DNA of 64,000 nt, from NCBI GenBank assembly GCA_014595895.1, contig JABUKB010000001.1, positions 682,001 to 746,000 of the forward strand. Reading direction: 5' to 3'. The DNA is from Lysinibacillus odysseyi. GTDB taxonomy: Bacteria > Bacillota > Bacilli > Bacillales_A > Planococcaceae. The notes under the pieces are model-generated. The model saw nothing but the letters and a program-made list of their open reading frames with translations. It had not been told where the DNA came from and searched no databases. Positions 54,780-63,352 of this stretch are shown in pieces. The position numbers and the translations under genes were made by a program. The first letter of the stretch is position 1. The number at the start of each line of letters is the position of its first letter.

Positions 54780-56267
54780 ATGGCATTATTTGCAACGTAT
54801 CAGCAAACGGTACTGCTAGAAGGGAACCGTCCGTATGAACGCTTTAATGAGTTAGCGCAGCTAGCAACGATGCTCACAGATGCCTGCAATGAAGGGGAAC
54901 GGTTATATCCTGGTTTTACCCATATTATTGGTGATGTGTGGCAGACTTTTTATAGTTTACATCCGCAATTGGATATATCCAAAAAACAGTCCCACGAAGT
55001 GCAATATCACTTGCTCCATCAAATCATGCAAACAGCGGATTATCAAAGGTGGCAAGAGTTAACGGTCGGCGATGAACTTTTATCTGTCCTCACAACAGTG
55101 GCCGTTGCCGATCAGCTAACAAACTGGCTGAAAAATGCGGAAGGCAAGGAAGCACAAAAAAAACTGGAGCGTGCGGAGCATCAACAACAAAGATTGCAAA
55201 CCCAGCAGCAATTACTGGCTAAAAAAATAACACAGGCACAACAAAATTCAGAAAAGCAGCGCCTTCAACAACAGCAAAAGTTTATACAAAAACAACTTGT
55301 TCATATTGAGCACGAGCAACGAGAAGCAAAATTAGCGCTATCGGCTGCCATGAAGAATATCCCCGCTGATCAATGGCACGACATGTTAGTAAAATCTAAG
55401 CGACAAGCCCAACAAACAAAGGAAACAGTGACTGCCATAGGCACACTAGATGGCAAAAAGCTTGAACAAGTCCCAGTAGCCGAGCAGTTTCAGTTAGCCG
55501 AGCATATTCAAACTCACGCCGTTGTGAAAAACATTGCCGAACTGACAGGGCGGTTTCGTCGTATTGTAAAAAAGAAGCAAAAAACAACGTATAAAATGAC
55601 GATGGCCCGTCAAAATATTACGCTGGGACAGGAAGTATCGAGACTTTTACCGATAGAACTTGCAAATCTGATTATGCCCCATGCGAAAGTAGATTTTTTG
55701 CGGCGTTATGCAGAACAACAAACCTTGATATTTGACGCAAAAGGGAAAGAGCGCCGCGGCAGAGGACCTATTATTATTTGCATGGATGAAAGCAGCTCCA
55801 TGACAAGCATAAAGGAGGAAAGCAAAGCATTTTGCCTAGCGCTATTAATGATTGCCAGCAAGCAAAAAAGAGATTTTGCCATTATTCCATTTTCGACTGA
55901 TATAGGGGAGGTTGCCATTTTTCCTAAAGGTCGTTCTTCAGCTGAGGCGATCCTGCATTTTAGCCAGCAGTTTTTAGGGGGCGGCACGAATTATGAAAAG
56001 CCACTGCGTGCTTCACTTGATATTTTATCGAGAAGTGCTTTCAACGAAGCGGATCTGCTCTTTGTAACGGATGGCTCAAGTTATTTATCCAGCCAGTTTT
56101 TAGACGAGTTCAATACAATCAAAAAGAAGCGCCGTTTTGAATGCACAAGCATTATTTTAACGAATTATATTAATACAGTAGATATAACGGTCGTGGAACG
56201 TTTTTCAGATAAAGTGATTGAGGTTCATAATTTATTTGAAGCAGAAGATGTCTTCGCGATGAACTAA
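54780..56267 (+). CDS. VWA-domain protein (ViaA-like)
   Basis: A 495-residue protein. Residues 115-200 form a Gln-rich coiled coil (LQTQQQLLAKKITQAQQ and on); the C-terminal VWA domain starts about 325 with an intact MIDAS: DESSSM near 334, Thr in GGGTNYEKPL near 402 and Asp in FVTDGSS near 428. This is the ViaA-type partner of MoxR ATPases. ATG at 54780 follows GGTGGTGA; an out-of-frame ATG seven bases upstream is ignored. Confidence 0.9.
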   Translation: MALFATYQQTVLLEGNRPYERFNELAQLATMLTDACNEGERLYPGFTHIIGDVWQTFYSLHPQLDISKKQSHEVQYHLLHQIMQTADYQRWQELTVGDELLSVLTTVAVADQLTNWLKNAEGKEAQKKLERAEHQQQRLQTQQQLLAKKITQAQQNSEKQRLQQQQKFIQKQLVHIEHEQREAKLALSAAMKNIPADQWHDMLVKSKRQAQQTKETVTAIGTLDGKKLEQVPVAEQFQLAEHIQTHAVVKNIAELTGRFRRIVKKKQKTTYKMTMARQNITLGQEVSRLLPIELANLIMPHAKVDFLRRYAEQQTLIFDAKGKERRGRGPIIICMDESSSMTSIKEESKAFCLALLMIASKQKRDFAIIPFSTDIGEVAIFPKGRSSAEAILHFSQQFLGGGTNYEKPLRASLDILSRSAFNEADLLFVTDGSSYLSSQFLDEFNTIKKKRRFECTSIILTNYINTVDITVVERFSDKVIEVHNLFEAEDVFAMN

Positions 56268-56292
56268 TGATTCCTTCTCGCCAAAGGTTTAG

Positions 56293-56308
56293 CTATTCTA
56301 TAGAATAG
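56293..56308. promoter_or_regulatory. 16-bp perfect palindrome before the DUF2785 gene
   Basis: CTATTCTATAGAATAG, fully self-complementary, ending 26 bases before the TTG start. Either an operator or part of a -10 region. Confidence 0.4.
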
Positions 56309-56334
56309 AAGTAATGTTTCGAGGAGGGATTTTT

Positions 56335-57141
56335 TTGTCTACGTTATTTAATGAAGTTTTATCTCTTGCAGCGGAGAAAAGAAGGCCATTTGTGCAGGAG
56401 CGGCCTGAGCTATTTGTACAAATGTTTGAACGAATTGGACATCCGGAAGGCAAGGTGCGAGATCAGCAAAATTACCGGTTATTTATCGAGTTATTATCGG
56501 CTGATCAAATACCGCACGACATAGTAAAACAATGGGCTTCCCAGTTGCCGGCTCAATTAGTGGATTTTGAATCTACCGTTTTCGGGCGGTCGTTTAGTGC
56601 CTTATGGTTAGCGGGTATAGTGCATGCAGATCGTCAATTGCAATTATTGTCTTCTGCCCAGTATGAGACGATTGTACAAGCAGCTACCAAGCTATTATCC
56701 CAAGAGCATGATTTACGTAGCTTTATAGATGAGAAGTCAGGCTGGGCGCATAGTGTTGCCCATGCGGTGGATTTACTAGTAGCCTGTGTGGAGCATCCGA
56801 TGTTTACATTGCCAGCGGGACCACCTATGCTGCAAGCTATGAAACATGCTTTTTGGAAAGAGACTGTGTTTGTAGATGATGAGGAAGAACGCTTTGTGCG
56901 CCTAGTGGCTGCTCTAATAGGCAGGAGTCTGGAGGAAGAGGTATTAGTAGAATGGCTAGAACAGTTATTTGACAGGGTAGAGCAGGTAGCCTATACACAA
57001 GGTTACACACCTAGCTGGTTTAAAGGACGCACGAACACGATGCACTTTACCAAAACTTTATATTTCAAGCTGAAATTCAGTCATCAGTATGATAGGTTGC
57101 GAGGGGTTTCTTCTATTTTTATTCAAAAATGGTCACAATAA
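56335..57141 (+). CDS. DUF2785 family protein
   Basis: A 268-residue soluble helical-repeat protein. DEKSGWAHSVAHAVDLLVAC near residue 135 is the DUF2785 core; conserved His and Asp there suggest a metal or active site, but none is proven. TTG at 56335 fits GAGGAGGGA six bases ahead. An ATG seven codons upstream overlaps that site. It follows the MoxR-VWA genes in the same direction with 67 bases between and its own palindrome, so membership of the same unit is likely but unproven. Confidence 0.82.
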   Translation: MSTLFNEVLSLAAEKRRPFVQERPELFVQMFERIGHPEGKVRDQQNYRLFIELLSADQIPHDIVKQWASQLPAQLVDFESTVFGRSFSALWLAGIVHADRQLQLLSSAQYETIVQAATKLLSQEHDLRSFIDEKSGWAHSVAHAVDLLVACVEHPMFTLPAGPPMLQAMKHAFWKETVFVDDEEERFVRLVAALIGRSLEEEVLVEWLEQLFDRVEQVAYTQGYTPSWFKGRTNTMHFTKTLYFKLKFSHQYDRLRGVSSIFIQKWSQ

Positions 57142-57210
57142 AGAAGCAGCTTTTTCGAAACACGAAGTAATGGGCAATAGTAAAGCAGAAACAGTCATTT
57201 TCGATTAGTC

Positions 57211-57225
57211 ATAACAAAAACTTAT
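57211..57225 (+). promoter_or_regulatory. CcpC-type operator (ATAA-N7-TTAT) of acnA
   Basis: ATAA CAAAAAC TTAT, centred 66 bases before the predicted transcription start at about 57284; a TTAT half-site lies at 57254-57257, near -28. Bacillus subtilis citB has the same two elements at -66 and -27, bound by the citrate-responsive LysR-type repressor CcpC. Confidence 0.75.
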
Positions 57226-57248
57226 CGTAAAAGATAATATTAATGTAA

Positions 57249-57277
57249 TTTACTTATGTCGAAAAATGATATATGAT
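57249..57277 (+). promoter_or_regulatory. acnA promoter
   Basis: TTTACT (57249-57254), 17-base spacer, TATGAT (57272-57277). Confidence 0.65.
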
Positions 57278-57341
57278 TATTCTTGGAGAAAAGAAGCTTT
57301 ACATAGCCTTTTCAATTATGAAAATTAGGGGGATTTACACA

Positions 57342-60050
57342 ATGGCACAAGAGAACTTACACAATAGCCGCTCGTCATTTGAAGTTAACGGTAAAACTTA
57401 CAACTACTACCGTTTAGCAGCAATCGAAGAAGCTGGCATTGCAAACGTATCACGCCTTCCTTACTCAATCAAAGTATTACTAGAATCTGTTTTACGTCAA
57501 TATGATGCATACGTAATCAAAGAAGAGCACGTAAACGAATTAGCAAAATGGGGAGCTGGCGCTAGTGCAGAAGCAGAAGTACCATTCAAACCATCTCGCG
57601 TAGTATTACAAGACTTCACTGGTGTACCAGTAGTAGTAGACCTAGCTTCTTTACGCTCTGCAATGAAAGAAATGGGCGGTAACCCAGACAAAATCAACCC
57701 AGCTATTCCAGTTGATTTAGTAATCGACCACTCTGTACAAGTTGACAAATACGGTAACGCACAAGCTTTAGAAGCGAACATGGACCTTGAGTTCGAGCGT
57801 AACGCTGAGCGTTATAACTTCTTAAAATGGGCTCAAACTGCTTATGATAACTTCCGCGCTGTACCACCAGCAACTGGTATCGTACACCAAGTTAACTTAG
57901 AGTACTTAGCTCCAATCGTACACGTAAAAGAAAATGCTGACGGCACTTTCGAAACATTCCCAGATTCAGTAGTGGGTACTGACTCTCATACAACAATGAT
58001 CAACGGTATCGGCGTTCTTGGATGGGGTGTTGGTGGTATCGAAGCTGAAGCAGGTATGCTTGGTCAACCTTCTTACTTCCCAATCCCAGAAGTAATCGGT
58101 GTTAAATTAGTAGGCGAATTACCAAACGGTACAACTGCAACTGACTTAGCATTAAAAGTAACGCAAGTATTACGTGCACAAGGTGTAGTTGGTAAATTCG
58201 TAGAGTTCTTTGGTCCTGGTGTATCTAAATTACCATTAGCTGACCGTGCTACAATCTCTAACATGGCGCCAGAATACGGTGCTACATGTGGTTTCTTCGC
58301 AATTGACGATGAATCATTAAACTACATGCGTTTAACAGGTCGTGACGAAGAGCACATCGCTGTAGTAGAAAACTACCTAAAAGCAAATGACATGTTCTTT
58401 GATCCATCATTAGAGCCTGTTTACACAACTGTTTTAGAAATTAACCTTGCTGATATCGAAGCGAACCTTTCAGGTCCAAAACGTCCACAAGACTTAATTC
58501 CTTTAACTGAAATGAAAAAAGTTTACCGTGAATCTGTAGTAGCTCCTCAAGGTACACAAGGTTTCGGTTTAACAGAAGAAGAATTCTCTAAAACATCTAC
58601 AGCTGAATTTGCTGAGGGTGCAGTAGAAATTCCAGCGGGCGCTGTAGCAATCGCTGCGATCACTTCTTGTACAAACACTTCTAACCCATACGTATTATTA
58701 GCTGCTGGTTTAGTTGCTAAGAAAGCTGTTGAGTTAGGTATCAAACCTGCGAAATGGGTAAAAACTTCTTTAGCACCAGGTTCTAAAGTAGTAACTGGTT
58801 ACCTAGAAGATTCTGGTTTACAAGAATACTTTGATGCAATCGGCTTCAACACAGTTGGTTACGGTTGTACAACATGTATCGGTAACTCAGGTCCATTATT
58901 ACCAGAAATCGAAGATGCAATTAAACGCAATGATTTATTCGTAACTTCAGTATTATCTGGTAACCGTAACTTCGAAGGCCGTGTACACCCACTAGTAAAA
59001 GCTAACTTCTTAGCTTCACCACCACTAGTAGTAGCATACGCTTTAGCTGGTACAGTAGATATCGACTTACAAAAAGACGCAATCGGTGTAACTCCAGAAG
59101 GTAAAGAAGTATTCTTCGCTGACATCTGGCCATCAACTGAAGAAGTAAACGCAGTATTAAACAAAGTAGTTACTCGTGAATTATTCCAAAAAGAATATGA
59201 AACAGTATTCACTGCGAACGAAAAATGGAATGCAATCGAGACTTCAACTGAATCTCTATACACATTCGATGAGAAATCAACTTACATTCAAAACCCACCA
59301 TTCTTCACTGGTCTTTCTAAAGAGCCAGAAGCAATCAAAGGTCTTGATGGTTTACGCGTAATGGCGAAGTTCGGTGACTCAATCACAACTGACCATATTT
59401 CTCCAGCTGGTTCAATCGGTAAAGATACACCAGCAGGTAAATATTTAATCGAGAATGGCGTTGCGATCCGCGACTTCAACTCTTACGGATCTCGTCGTGG
59501 TAACCACGAAGTAATGATGCGCGGTACATTCGCGAACATCCGTATCCGTAACCAAGTTGCTCCAGGTACAGAAGGTGGTTTCACTACTTACTGGCCAACA
59601 GGCGAAGTAGAGTACATCTATGATGCATGTATGAAATATCAAGCAGCAGGTACTGGCTTAGTAGTATTAGCTGGTAACGACTACGGTATGGGTTCTTCTC
59701 GTGACTGGGCTGCTAAAGGTACATTCTTACTAGGTGTTAAGACTGTAATCGCACAATCTTACGAGCGTATCCACCGTTCTAACTTAGTAATGATGGGTGT
59801 TCTTCCACTACAATACTTAAACGGCGAATCTGCTGATTCTTTAGGTTTAACTGGTGAAGAAACAATCTCTGTAAACATTACGGATGACGTGAAACCACGT
59901 GATATCTTAACAGTAACTGCTACATCTCCAGACGGCACAGTTAAAACTTTCGAAGCTTTAGCTCGTTTCGACTCAGAAGTAGAAGTAGACTACTACCGTA
60001 ACGGTGGTATCTTACAAATGGTATTACGTGCAAAAGCTTTAGAAGCTTAA
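57342..60050 (+). CDS. acnA: aconitate hydratase (aconitase A)
   Basis: A 902-residue TCA-cycle enzyme converting citrate to isocitrate through a [4Fe-4S] cluster. Ligand motifs are [11 protein letters not shown] near 445 and [14 protein letters not shown] near 508; [10 protein letters not shown] near 220 and the C-terminal swivel domain with [15 protein letters not shown] near 785 complete the active site. In Bacillus aconitase is also an RNA-binding regulator. ATG at 57342 follows TTAGGGGG. Codon use is very restricted (TTA, GTA, GGT, CGT), as for abundant proteins. Called citB in Bacillus subtilis. Confidence 0.98.
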   Translation: MAQENLHNSRSSFEVNGKTYNYYRLAAIEEAGIANVSRLPYSIKVLLESVLRQYDAYVIKEEHVNELAKWGAGASAEAEVPFKPSRVVLQDFTGVPVVVDLASLRSAMKEMGGNPDKINPAIPVDLVIDHSVQVDKYGNAQALEANMDLEFERNAERYNFLKWAQTAYDNFRAVPPATGIVHQVNLEYLAPIVHVKENADGTFETFPDSVVGTDSHTTMINGIGVLGWGVGGIEAEAGMLGQPSYFPIPEVIGVKLVGELPNGTTATDLALKVTQVLRAQGVVGKFVEFFGPGVSKLPLADRATISNMAPEYGATCGFFAIDDESLNYMRLTGRDEEHIAVVENYLKANDMFFDPSLEPVYTTVLEINLADIEANLSGPKRPQDLIPLTEMKKVYRESVVAPQGTQGFGLTEEEFSKTSTAEFAEGAVEIPAGAVAIAAITSCTNTSNPYVLLAAGLVAKKAVELGIKPAKWVKTSLAPGSKVVTGYLEDSGLQEYFDAIGFNTVGYGCTTCIGNSGPLLPEIEDAIKRNDLFVTSVLSGNRNFEGRVHPLVKANFLASPPLVVAYALAGTVDIDLQKDAIGVTPEGKEVFFADIWPSTEEVNAVLNKVVTRELFQKEYETVFTANEKWNAIETSTESLYTFDEKSTYIQNPPFFTGLSKEPEAIKGLDGLRVMAKFGDSITTDHISPAGSIGKDTPAGKYLIENGVAIRDFNSYGSRRGNHEVMMRGTFANIRIRNQVAPGTEGGFTTYWPTGEVEYIYDACMKYQAAGTGLVVLAGNDYGMGSSRDWAAKGTFLLGVKTVIAQSYERIHRSNLVMMGVLPLQYLNGESADSLGLTGEETISVNITDDVKPRDILTVTATSPDGTVKTFEALARFDSEVEVDYYRNGGILQMVLRAKALEA

Positions 60051-60068
60051 TAGTTTCGTAAACTAATA

Positions 60069-60107
60069 ATAGAAGGCAAAATCCATTGCGGGTTTTGCCT
60101 TCTTTTT
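60069..60107 (+). terminator. intrinsic terminator of acnA
   Basis: AGAAGGCAAAATCC / GGGTTTTGCCTTCT stem with T5. Confidence 0.93.
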
Positions 60108-60189
60108 GGTTGGAAAACGATGATGGTACTGGCAGTATAATCTTTCATTGCTCTTTGTCTCCCTTTCATCAGGAAGCAATATGAACATA

Positions 60190-60233
60190 AAAAAGTTGCG
60201 GCATGGAGTTTTACAACACATGCCGCAACTTTA
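60190..60233. terminator. terminator of the 60.3-61.4 kb operon (- strand)
   Basis: AAAGTTGCGGCATG / CATGCCGCAACTTT 14-bp stem with T6 reading leftward. Confidence 0.9.
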
Positions 60234-60279
60234 AAAATGAATGAACTTTGTAAGGATAGATAAGCTCATTGATATTGTT

Positions 60280-60603
60280 TTATTTTGAAATGGTATGTAG
60301 ATAAATTCCTTTATTGAAGCCGCCTTTTTTAGCTTTCTTTGCTTGGCGAATCTCTTCAAATTCTTCTACTGTCAGCCCATGAAGAGTAATCGCTGCATGA
60401 ATTAATTCAACCATATCGACAAGCTCTTCAATAGCTTGATCTTTCGTTTCTGCCTCGCGGTATTCGGACAGCTCTTCTATTAATTTATGCGTTATTTCAT
60501 GCTGATGCTCAAGGGGAGATAATAGTTTTAACGTATAGCTGCCGCCGTCTTTTGTTACTAAATTTGGCACTTTATCGCGTACTAATTTGTTTAATTCCTT
60601 CAT
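60280..60603 (-). CDS. MazG-like nucleotide pyrophosphohydrolase
   Basis: A 107-residue all-alpha NTP-PPase-fold protein (annotated in relatives as phosphoribosyl-ATP pyrophosphohydrolase-like). Starts MKELNKLVRDKVPNLV, and the metal site EELSEYREAETKDQAIEELV follows the ExxE...ExxD rule. ATG at 60603 has GGAGGCGG upstream; the longer open frame overlaps the gene before it. Probable house-cleaning hydrolase of non-canonical nucleotides; HisE function is unlikely since no his genes are near. Last gene of the - strand group. Confidence 0.8.
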   Translation of the reverse strand: MKELNKLVRDKVPNLVTKDGGSYTLKLLSPLEHQHEITHKLIEELSEYREAETKDQAIEELVDMVELIHAAITLHGLTVEEFEEIRQAKKAKKGGFNKGIYLHTISK

Positions 60604-60671
60604 GATGGACCGCCTCCTCACATTCATTTTAACACGAAAAAGGAGCGCCATAAAGACGCTCCTTGAAGATA

Positions 60672-60965
60672 TTACCACTCAATATTGGCAATCATGCCAA
60701 GCTCATCATCGATATCTAAATTGATACGTGCGCTCATCGAATCACGGCCAAGCTGTTCGTCGATATACAGACGAATCGCTGTTAGAAAATGTGCTTGTTT
60801 ATATTCATCCATTGCACCGAGATAGTAGGCTTCTGCTGTATAACCAACTGCATCATCATAGCAAAGCTCCACTTCTACCTGATCGGGTGTAGTCTCTTTA
60901 AATCTAGCGTGGAATAAACAAACGGCATCGACTAGTTGCTGCTCTTGTAAAACTAGTTTTTCCAT
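60672..60965 (-). CDS. DUF2653 (YxcD-like) protein
   Basis: A 97-residue acidic cytoplasmic protein: QLVDAVCLFHARFKETTPDQVEVEL then a helix AHFLTAIRLYIDEQLGRD. The pattern matches DUF2653/YxcD. Its start overlaps the end of the upstream Asn-rich protein gene by 13 bases, so the two are translationally linked. Function unknown. Confidence 0.85.
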   Translation of the reverse strand: MEKLVLQEQQLVDAVCLFHARFKETTPDQVEVELCYDDAVGYTAEAYYLGAMDEYKQAHFLTAIRLYIDEQLGRDSMSARINLDIDDELGMIANIEW

Positions 60966-61426
60966 GTTGGCGCCTCGTTATCTTTATCTTTTTTACGTGT
61001 CATCATTTGTACTAATTTTACGATGATAAAGACAACTGCTACGATTGCTAACATATTAATGGCGAAGCCTAAAATAGAGCCAAGAATCCCTAAGTTAGAG
61101 AATAGACTACCAAACAATAGACCTGCTAAACCACCAATGAATAAGCCTTTCATTAGACCGCCAGCTGAGAAACCGCCTTTTTTCGTTGTATCAGTAGTAT
61201 TGTTTTTATTCGTTGTGTTGTTATTTGATACAGAACCATTATTGTTTTTGTCAGTATCTTTATTTTGGATGTTCGAGTTGTTGTTATTGTTATTTGATTT
61301 AAAGCCTTTCTTACCTGATTTATAAGATTTGGCTTCAACTTGTGTGTCATCCATAAATGGAAGTACAGTACCGATACTTGAAAACAACAATGTAAAGGCA
61401 AATAAAACGGCTGCAAATTTCTTCAT
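60953..61426 (-). CDS. secreted/membrane protein with Asn-rich linker
   Basis: A 157-residue protein: signal-like helix (MKKFAAVLFAFTLLFSSIG), a low-complexity KSNNNNNNSN...NTTNKNNTTD linker (about 35-80), a Gly-rich GGFSAGGLMKGLFIGGLAGL stretch and a final membrane helix (about 112-138) with basic tail. The Gly-rich plus helix part resembles the N-terminal region of bacterial Tim44-like proteins, though no Tim44 domain follows. ATG at 61426 with GGGGGAA upstream. First gene of the three-gene - strand operon. Confidence 0.78.
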   Translation of the reverse strand: MKKFAAVLFAFTLLFSSIGTVLPFMDDTQVEAKSYKSGKKGFKSNNNNNNSNIQNKDTDKNNNGSVSNNNTTNKNNTTDTTKKGGFSAGGLMKGLFIGGLAGLLFGSLFSNLGILGSILGFAINMLAIVAVVFIIVKLVQMMTRKKDKDNEAPTWKN

Positions 61427-61550
61427 TATGTGTAATTCCCCCAATATTTTTCTACTTTTTAAGTATAGCAAATATCTAGATTAAGTCTAGAATTTGCTCT
61501 TATTTAGATATACGTGCATAATGAAAAAAAGTTTCAAAAATGTGAAAATA

Positions 61551-61573
61551 GATACAAAGGAAAGATACAAAGG
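61551..61573 (+). repeat. direct repeat upstream of ddh
   Basis: GATACAAAGG occurs twice with a 13-base period (61551-61560, 61564-61573), ending 12 bases before the -35 of the ddh promoter. Confidence 0.5.
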
Positions 61574-61585
61574 TTGAAAAAACAG

Positions 61586-61614
61586 TTGTGCATTTTTATG
61601 CGTAAAGGTAGAAT
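61586..61614 (+). promoter_or_regulatory. ddh promoter
   Basis: TTGTGC (61586-61591), 17-base spacer, TAGAAT (61609-61614). Confidence 0.6.
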
Positions 61615-61681
61615 AAAAATTAAATTCAGCGGAAATACACTGATTTATTAGAAAGCTTTGTATTTCTTGGGAGGTCAAAAC

Positions 61682-62665
61682 ATGAGTAAGATTCGTATTG
61701 GTATCGTAGGTTATGGTAATTTAGGTCGCGGAGTAGAGGCGGCTATCACACAAAATCCAGACACAGAATTAGTAGCAGTTTTTACACGTCGTGACCCAGC
61801 AACGGTAAATATTTCGTCTGCAACAGCAGGCGTTTATTTAGTAGATGAAGCACCAGATTTTAAAGATAAAATTGATGTCATGATTTTATGTGGCGGTTCA
61901 GCTACAGATCTACCGGAACAAGTGCCGCATTTTGCACAGTGGTTCAACACAGTGGATTCATTTGATACACATGCTAAAATTCCAGAATTTTTTGAGGCAG
62001 CAGATCAAGTAGCAGCTGCGAATGGAACAGTGGCTGTTATTTCTGTAGGCTGGGATCCAGGGCTATTCTCTTTAAATCGTTTATTAGGAGAGACAGTATT
62101 ACCAGTAGGCAATACATATACATTCTGGGGAGACGGCTTAAGCCAAGGTCACTCAGACGCAGTACGCCGTATTGAAGGCGTGAAAAACGGGGTACAGTAT
62201 ACACTGCCAATTCGTGAAGCGGTAGACCGTGTACGCAGCGGTGAAAACCCTGAACTTTCTACACGTGAAAAGCATGCGCGTGAATGTTTCGTTGTCCTTG
62301 AAGAAGGAGCAGACGCAGCAGCTATCGAAAAAGAAATCAAAGAAATGCCAAACTATTTCTCTGATTATGATACAACGGTGAACTTTATTTCAGAAGAGGA
62401 GCTACAAGCAAACCACGCCGGCATGCCGCATGGTGGATTTGTGATCCGTTCAGGGGAGTCAGGCGAGGGCGACAAACAAATCCTAGAGTTCTCACTGAGA
62501 TTAGAGTCTAACCCTATGTTCACATCGAGTGTCTTGCTAGCTTATGCACGTGCTGCTTATAAATTAGCACAAACAGGTGACAAAGGAGCAAAAACGGTAT
62601 TTGATATCCCATTTGGCTTACTATCGCCAAAATCACCAGCTGACTTACGCAAGGAACTACTCTAA
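61682..62665 (+). CDS. ddh: meso-diaminopimelate D-dehydrogenase
   Basis: A 327-residue NADPH enzyme that aminates tetrahydrodipicolinate to meso-DAP in one step. Seen: IRIGIVGYGNLGRGVE near 4, TRRDP near 36, SFDTHAKIP near 92 and GWDPGLFSLNR near 122, GDGLSQGHSDAVRRI near 152. It provides the short lysine/peptidoglycan branch found in Lysinibacillus-like bacilli and a few others. TGGGAGG precedes the ATG at 61682. Single gene with its own promoter and terminator. Confidence 0.96.
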   Translation: MSKIRIGIVGYGNLGRGVEAAITQNPDTELVAVFTRRDPATVNISSATAGVYLVDEAPDFKDKIDVMILCGGSATDLPEQVPHFAQWFNTVDSFDTHAKIPEFFEAADQVAAANGTVAVISVGWDPGLFSLNRLLGETVLPVGNTYTFWGDGLSQGHSDAVRRIEGVKNGVQYTLPIREAVDRVRSGENPELSTREKHARECFVVLEEGADAAAIEKEIKEMPNYFSDYDTTVNFISEEELQANHAGMPHGGFVIRSGESGEGDKQILEFSLRLESNPMFTSSVLLAYARAAYKLAQTGDKGAKTVFDIPFGLLSPKSPADLRKELL

Positions 62666-62669
62666 TAAA

Positions 62670-62711
62670 CGAGCTGTCTTATAAGTGGAAAGCTTATAAG
62701 ACGGCTTTTAC
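62670..62711 (+). terminator. intrinsic terminator of ddh
   Basis: AGCTGTCTTATAAG / CTTATAAGACGGCT stem with TTTTA. Confidence 0.9.
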
Positions 62712-62771
62712 TCTTTTAGCTACCTTGATAGGTTTTAGGTACATGCTATATATGACGAAAGGGGAATGACC

Positions 62772-63350
62772 ATGACAGCGAAAATCCAATTTAACGGTTT
62801 AATATTGCTGGCTTCTTATATTCAACGACTTTATGTCAATGAACAAATCAAGGAGCGATTAGAGCAAAAATCAGAAGATTTCCCGGTCGTAAAAGATTAT
62901 TTTGACTCAGTCAATGCCATTATGCCAATGTTTGTCCAAACGAAAATGCTAACAGGCACGCAAGGACAAAAGCTTGAACAAATTTTAGCAGGCACGATGG
63001 ATATGATGCAGCACTATTTTGAACCACTTAACACATCTTACGCCTATAAATTACGCATCGTGACGTCTACATTATTTGCTGAAAAACTGATGATTCAAGG
63101 CATTCTGCATTTAGGAGAAGTTTTCGGTGAAGATGTGGGAGAAGATATGAAAAAACGTCTGCCATTTTATGAGGAACGCACGAAAATGATCAATCAAGTG
63201 GTAGCAGCCAAGCAAGCCGATGTAGAGCCGACACCGGAAGTGGTAGCGGTTATTGACAAATGGTATGAAGGCATTGCAGAAAATCAACAAAACATACTTC
63301 AAGATATGAATAAAATTGCACCAATGATTGGTATAGGAAAGAAGGAATGA
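62772..63350 (+). CDS. unknown helical protein upstream of purU
   Basis: A 192-residue soluble, mostly helical protein (MTAKIQFNGLILLASYIQRL, Met-rich middle, acidic C-terminal half ending GIGKKE). No signal, no Cys and no motif I know. AAGGGG lies seven bases before the ATG at 62772. Two bases separate its stop from the purU start, so the two are cotranscribed. Confidence 0.75.
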   Translation: MTAKIQFNGLILLASYIQRLYVNEQIKERLEQKSEDFPVVKDYFDSVNAIMPMFVQTKMLTGTQGQKLEQILAGTMDMMQHYFEPLNTSYAYKLRIVTSTLFAEKLMIQGILHLGEVFGEDVGEDMKKRLPFYEERTKMINQVVAAKQADVEPTPEVVAVIDKWYEGIAENQQNILQDMNKIAPMIGIGKKE

Positions 63351-63352
63351 AG

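Noticed and set aside
57497-59642. Several open frames of 60-130 codons antisense to aconitase
   Set aside because: They are shadows of a gene with extreme codon bias; none has a ribosome site and the sense frame carries a full aconitase.
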